Below are positions 58,601 to 64,000 of a stretch of 64,000 nt of DNA, one piece after another. Numbering within the stretch: position 1 is the first letter of the stretch; every line of letters starts with the position of its first letter. This stretch comes from Aurantiochytrium sp. KH105 (taxonomy: Eukaryota; Sar; Bigyra; Thraustochytrida; Thraustochytriidae), in assembly GCA_003116975.1 (NCBI GenBank), contig BGKB01000035.1:1-64000 (forward strand). Direction: 5' to 3'. The translations under genes were made by a program, and so were the position numbers. The notes beneath the pieces are model-generated. The model searched no databases, was not told the DNA's origin, and saw nothing but the letters and a program-made list of their open reading frames with translations.

Positions 58601-61600
58601 TTGTGAAGAGAATTGGGCAGTTTGTCGCGCGTGACGTTGCGTGTCCCCACAATGTGAAGTTGCAATTCTGGTTTGGAAAGAATCTCGCGGCTGACAAAGG
58701 TCTCGATGGCAGGCACACGAGTTCCGTCGCGCGAACTCCGCCATTGAATGAGCGAGGATCCTTGGTTCGCCTTAAATCCAATGATCGAACCGCTCCAATC
58801 CGGCGTGAGCGTCTTGTATACGGTGCGGGTTCGACCCAACTTCTTCTCTACGGGTTTGCTTCTCGGCACGGTGACGAGGGACACGTGAACCATGGGGTCA
58901 GATGTTCCCGTGCTATCCATGGCGATAAGGTTGCGACCGGCAATTACGGTGACCAAAAGTCGGGCCTTTGTATCTTCCTCGCCCACGCCAGATTTTTGTA
59001 AAAGCTTCGATGCGAAGCGGCCGTAGGTTCTGTCCGAGTGTTGTTTGATAATGTAGATGAGCATCACTAGCGGGAAGACCGCCAAGACACGAGACGTCCA
59101 GAACTCCAGAACACAAGAGAGAACGAGGATCGCGAGACTAAGAGCGCTGGTAGGTGGATTTTTCCAGTTGAGCACATAGTTCATTGCGCCGAAGACGCTC
59201 ATGACACCTTTGAAGATGGTCTCGGAGCGCTGCATTTCATGTCGCATGTTCGCGACAGAAAATGCTTTGGTGCTGTGCTTGCTTGGATTAGCGTGCGTGG
59301 AGAGACTTCCGTTGAGCAGATTCTCCTGGAAGTGCATTGCCAGACGCAGACTGCCTTGCTTCTTGTCCTTGCCATCCTTGATGACGAGCTTGATGGGCTC
59401 GAGGCGAGCCGGCTCGGCCAGATGCGGGTGATTGAACACCGCGCTTGCCTCGAGCTCGATGAGATCATTGAGACCTACCGAAGCGCTACCCATGAGTTTT
59501 AGCGGTCGCGAGTTGGTGTTGAGACCTTGCACAGGCACATTCCAGACTTCGATCTTGATGGGCGTGAACATGTCGCGAACGGGAAAGCGAAAGTAGCAGT
59601 CGTCGGGGTCAAAGGTGACGTTGACGACGCCCGGAAAGGTTTGCGTGAGCATCTGCTTCTCGCCGTACTTGACAACGCAGCGCAGATTATAGTTAAAGTC
59701 GTTTGTGTCCATTTTCAGCTTGAGCAAGCTCATCTCTACCGTACCCAGCGTCGGCTGAAGGAATTCCATGACATTAACCAGACGAATGGAGAGGTGAATC
59801 TCGGCTTCATCGACGCTGAGACGTGCAAAGTCCTCACGGTGCATCGAACCGGCGGCAGGTCGGCTCCGCTCCATGCGCGAGCGATAGTCATCAGAAATAA
59901 AGTCGAGCATGAACCAGCCTTGAATGGCTGCATCTGGTTGTTTGCGAATTTCCTCCAAAGGATAGCTAAAGTGCGCGATGGGCTCGCCAGTGTTCTCGAG
60001 ACACACAAACAAGTGAAGACTCTCTTGCAGCTCGAATGGGTCGAGCGACGAAAAGTAGAGCTCCTCGTGGACGACTGCGTGGCCGTGAAACATTTTGCAG
60101 AGGCTGGTCTCCTTTTGATTGGAGGCCACAATAGCGCGAATGAATATGTTGCGGTGCGTGGTTTGGCGGGAGGACTCGTCGAGTCCTTTCGCTCGATTGA
60201 TGCGCACGAGAAGTTTCTCTCGGGGCATGAGGCGCGTTTCTGCGATGGGATGCAACTCGATGGCGAGGCGGAGTCGAGGCGTGAGCTTTCGTGAACTCTT
60301 GTCGCGGCGCTGGCTCCGGCCCGACCCGCCTATTCCGTTCTCGGAGAATGAGTTTTTAAAGGTCGCCGCGGGACTCGACGGTTTGGCGTTTGGGTGATCA
60401 AGCTCGAACCATGCGTGCACCTGCTTGCCGTCGCGATCGATATAGCCCATCTTATCCATAAGAAAGCCGACATCAATGGTGGTGAGCGCGATGACGCGTC
60501 CCCCGAGCTTGTCGTTGCCCGCTTCCGTCTTGGCGGACCCCGTACGCTCACGTTCACCAGTGGTCCCTCCAGACGCTGGCGTACGTACAGTCAAAAGAAT
60601 ACGGTCCTGGCGGCAGAGCCCAAGTGCACCCGGTACAGCAGACTTGGAGAACTCAAAGCGCTCCTTGTAAACTGGATTGGACGTTCCCTTGATCAACTTG
60701 GTGCGCTTGGTCTCTTCTTGGCCGCAAGTGATGGTCACAAAGGTCGGATTTGAGCCGTCGCCTACGCCATCTTCACCTAGACCGCTGGCGCCAATGACGT
60801 GAATACGCATCTTGAAGAACCAAACTCTACCATTGTATGACTTGTACTGAGCCTGTTTCGACTGCGCCACCGTGTCGAGAACGTCGCGCGTTGATGATCC
60901 CATGTGCAGCAGGCGCCTGCGAGGGTCCTGTAGGTTGCTAATTGGGCGTTCGACGGTCGGATTCGAGACCGAAAAGGTAATGTGAACTTGGATCTCGCCA
61001 AGATTTTGCATTGCTTGGTCGCGGATCTGACTCGACAAGGTCTCATTGCTCTTGTTGTACTTGGGAATGCTCTTTTTCAGCTTGAGAGAGTACCACTCGG
61101 GCCCGCTCTCGCAGCCTAGAAAGCTCCAAAAGGGAATTGCAACGTAGCCGAGATCGTCGTCGCGCAAGAGCCTGTCATGGTCTTTGACGGCAATGATAAT
61201 CTCGTCCGTCTCTGTAATAATTTCTTGTCCTTTGCCGAACTCGAACGTGCGCTTCCACACAGGATTAAGGGTCCGCTTTTGAATGCCCGTGCGCATAGAA
61301 GTGTTGCGCACAGTAACAATAGCGTACGGGTCACTTTTGCCATTTGCGTCCGCGGCGATGATGTTTCGGGCTTGAATCACTTCCACGTGCAAAATAGTGT
61401 GCGCCGTTGCGTATCGGGCAGATCGCGTACCGAATTGTTCCAGGCTCTCATCCAGCTGCGAGTCGCGCGAAAGCATATGCATCACAGACCCCTTGAGGTT
61501 CAGCTCTCGTGTTGGGAGCCTTGCAATTTTTTCAAAGTCCTTGAGGGTGTCTTCCTCCGCAGAGCCAGCAAAATAGGAGAGTCGAATCTTGATTTCGCCA

Positions 61601-63724
61601 CGAACCGTCGTCATTCCAGGGCTGCATTGCAGCGAGAACCATTTCGGCTTCGTGTTGACAATCTGCGCATTGATCGACTGAAAACGTCGGAAGCGAGCGT
61701 GGACTTTTCTTGGTTTCGTCGAACTGTTGGCTCCATCTTTCGGAGTAGTCTTTGTAATCGAGCCAAGATTGAAAAGTGACCGCGTTGACCGATGCGACTT
61801 GAGCGATCGGCCGGAACCCGATGAAAAGACTGAGCGTGGACTGTCGGGTTTGACGGGTGGTGGTGAGGGGAGATTGCCCGAGTTTGGTTCGCTTCTGTCG
61901 CCTTCCTGGCCCTCATTTCGGAGTCGCGCGGCAAGACGCGCACCAGGCAAAGCTGTGGGAATGGGTTGCTGGGTCTCCGAAGTATTTGATTGACGTCGGT
62001 TCTCGGAACCCTGGTCGCTATCCTCGTCGAAATCATAGGCGTCCACCTCTTCTTCTGCATCGTCATCGTCATCATCGTCATCGTCATCATCATCGCTACT
62101 GTCATTGATCTCATCTTCGTACTCGTCTTCTTCGTTATGATGGTGCGACACAATTGCCCAGAGTGGCAGTTCGATGCGTCCAAGATCATCGTCGAAGCCG
62201 ACAACGTCGTGATCCTTGACGACAACTGTGACGAGGTCATCCAAAGAAATAAGTTCCTTCGGGTTCTCATCGCCTCCGAAAACAAATGTCTCGCCCCAAA
62301 AGGGCGTTAGACTTTTGGAGACCACCTTGGTCTTGCGTTTTGCATTCTTGAGACGAATGACGCAGTATGGGTCAGATAAGCCGTTCATGTCAGCTGCGAG
62401 AAGGCCACGACCCTCGATAATCTCGACGAGGAGCGCGGGCCGCCGACTTCCAGCAATCCGTGCAGGAGGCGTAGAAAAGCCTTCGATGCTCCCCAGAGAA
62501 CTGAGTCTACCTCTCTCGCTCGCAGCGTCTATCGTTGAAGGCGGCCCAAGGACGACATGTTCGCTCTTTTGGTGCGTCAAATCATTCGAGATGACAAGAT
62601 TTCGCGTTCGTGGGCCATCGAGGGCCATGTCTGGTGCCTGAAAGACCAGAGCATCTGCTTCTTCGTCCATTTGATCAATTTCGTCATCCATTAGTGGATA
62701 ATTCCGCCATTCGCCCTCAAGAATCACACCTGGTGAATCGAGGTCAAGGCCCGACGCAGTGGCCCCAGACCGGACAAGCGCCTCTTGCGTCTTGTGAGGC
62801 CTCGAAAGAGCGCTTTTTAATCGCGAGAACTTTGGCGAATGTAGAACGGGAATGGGAATCGAGAGACCAGCAAGGCTCTTGCTCGACCTGGATGAGCGAT
62901 GTGATCGCTGCGACTGCCCCGAGAGCGGCTCCTCGAGATTGGCCCCTTCATCGAGATGGCGCTGCTCGAGCGGGGAGAGCGCCTCTTCCGCGACGTCTCG
63001 GACCCAATACATGCTCAGACAGATTTCGCCTTGCGCAGTTTTCATTTTTTCGTAAGGGGCCAAAGGGAACCACACCTTGCCATCGGCGGTGCCAAGCTCG
63101 GAGACAGAGCGCACGGCGATGGAGATAACTCCAACGGGAGCCGAAAAGGAAAGTCTGTGCGTTTGCTGTTTGACGCGAACAACGAGAAGATCTTCGAAAC
63201 TAAGTTGCGAGGGGCGTGATAAAGGCCAATCTCGAAAGGTTTGTCCTACAAATGTCACAATGCCATCCCCTGTTTTTCAAGTGAGTTTGTCAGTCTCTCA
63301 AGCCCCATATTGCAAAGTGTGCAAAGATGATGCTGCTGGATTGGGTGTATCGATCGATTTTCTATTCTTTGAAGGACCACGCGAAAAGTAGAAACGTACC
63401 GCTTTCTTCTTCGACGACCTTGCTTACCGCCGTCCTGTGCAGTGCACTGTTCAGTGAGAGTTTGCAAAAGACTTGACGCCCAACCAGTTCGTGATTTAGG
63501 CCGCGTAGGCCGCGCAAGCGCACGACTAGGCGCCAGCGGCTCTGCGGAGGCTGAAGAGAGTCCGTCATTGGTCTATAATTGTGCTCGAAATCTTCGTCCC
63601 CCTCGAGATCCTCTTCGTTGTCGTCCTCCTCCTCGTCCTCTGCACGTTGGTGGCTCTTCGCCTCGGATTCTGATGCCGTAGACATTGCCGTCGCTGCCGC
63701 CGCCGCGAAGCCTTCGCCCGACAT
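55609..63724 (-). CDS. giant multi-C2, PH-domain membrane protein (MCTP-like), two exons
   Basis: Exon 1 (63724-63400) and exon 2 (63269-55609) give 2661 residues from ATG 63724. The splice joins the two halves of the first C2 domain (WRLVVRLRGLRGL ... FEDLLVVRV). Further C2-type modules begin near residues 387, 735, 926, 1130, 1269, 1545 and 1645, with a partial one near 2067. Those at 387, 735 and 1545 keep the GxSDPY/M calcium-loop motif. An acidic run of about 11 Asp lies near 500. Hydrophobic pairs sit at about 1482-1520 (LAILVLSCVLEFW) and 2360-2385, the latter after FNWTHP, as in the PRT_C membrane region of MCTP proteins. A PH domain (about 2497-2650) closes the chain. MCTPs and related proteins tether the ER to other membranes; such a role is inferred. 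Confidence 0.85.
63270..63399 (-). other. predicted 130-nt spliceosomal intron in the multi-C2 gene
   Basis: On the - strand the segment starts GTACGT and ends AAAAACAG. Removing it joins a C2 domain whose first half (63724-63400) and second half (from 63269) lie in separate frames. It is a phase 1 intron, giving Ser-Gly-Asp-Gly across the junction. Exon 2 has no ATG at its upstream end; its open frame begins with GTG, which supports splicing. Confidence 0.8.
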
Positions 63725-64000
63725 GCTCCAGCCCAGGTCTTGCGCGCGACCGCGACCGTGGTAACGCTCGAGGTCGGTCGAGCGAGCTGACGCTCGCTCG
63801 CCCGCAAGCTCGTAGGAAACGAATTGAACGAACCCCAGCAATGCCAAGCAAGCCGAGCGCGCAGGCCGGCCTCGCGAGCGATCGGACCCGGGGCGGCTCG
63901 CCTTTGGGCCCCGTCCCTCGGAGCGTCCCTCTCCCTCTCCTTGCGCGTGCGCCCCGGCCTCGCGCGCGGAAAGAGTTTTGCAGTTCCGCGCGGACTCCTC
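63725..64000. promoter_or_regulatory. upstream region of the multi-C2 gene
   Basis: GC-rich leader and probable promoter running to the window edge. The exon 1 frame is open to 63847 but has no earlier ATG. A further 5' exon outside the window cannot be excluded. Confidence 0.4.

Noticed and set aside
55609-63724. Ferlin identity for the multi-C2 protein
   Set aside because: No FerA, FerB or DysF region was recognised, and a PH domain closes the chain. MCTP-like is the nearer label.
1-64000. tRNA, rRNA or snRNA genes
   Set aside because: Intergenic gaps were scanned by eye for T-loop and conserved rRNA/snRNA motifs and nothing convincing was found. A covariance-model search could still find a small RNA.
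1-64000. Transposons or viral remnants
   Set aside because: No reverse transcriptase, transposase, integrase or capsid motif was seen in any frame, and no long terminal repeats were evident.

Overview
This window looks like nuclear DNA from a GC-rich, gene-dense, intron-poor unicellular eukaryote. It carries 19 protein-coding genes on both strands, almost all of them single long open frames. The protein set is eukaryotic: FANCL, NOP56, p115/Uso1, a UBR-box E3 ligase, a UFM1 protease, mitochondrial PDH E1-alpha and glutaryl-CoA dehydrogenase. Gene style, GC bias and microsatellite-filled leaders fit a stramenopile protist such as a thraustochytrid (Labyrinthulomycetes). That placement is an inference from style and was not tested by any search.

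Layout. Bases 1-13141 hold five + strand genes: FANCL, a double-C1 protein with a senescence-like tail, a WD40-Roc-COR-TIR protein, a DH-PH RhoGEF with a membrane tail, and a secretory prolyl-hydroxylase-like protein ending in a VHL-beta-like domain. A paralogue of the last gene faces it tail to tail (13397-15379, -). Next come an unrecognised polyQ/SH3b protein (+), PDH E1-alpha (-), a 3-kb repeat-rich divergent spacer, NOP56 (+), a PPM1G-like phosphatase (+) and a large EcsC-like membrane protein (+). The EcsC-like gene converges, with 48 bp between stop codons, on a 2331-residue UBR-type ubiquitin ligase (-). That ligase is divergent from a UFSP-type UFM1 protease (+). The remainder is a nucleotide-sugar transporter (-), a second PP2C-like protein (+), glutaryl-CoA dehydrogenase (-), an organellar-type TrpRS (+), p115/Uso1 (+), and a giant multi-C2/PH membrane protein (-) with the one intron I can define.

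There is no operon logic. Themes that recur are protein modification (FANCL, UBR ligase, UFSP), signalling (C1 protein, ROCO-TIR, RhoGEF, two PP2C-like proteins), membrane traffic and contacts (p115, multi-C2 protein, C1/senescence protein) and mitochondrial metabolism (PDH E1-alpha, GCDH, perhaps TrpRS). The most notable items are the two proteins that join a 2-oxoglutarate-oxygenase-like module to a VHL-beta-like module, and the WD40-Roc-COR-TIR protein.

No tRNA, rRNA, transposon, provirus or CRISPR array was recognised. Intergenic DNA is rich in tetra- to hexanucleotide repeats, mostly just 5' of coding starts.
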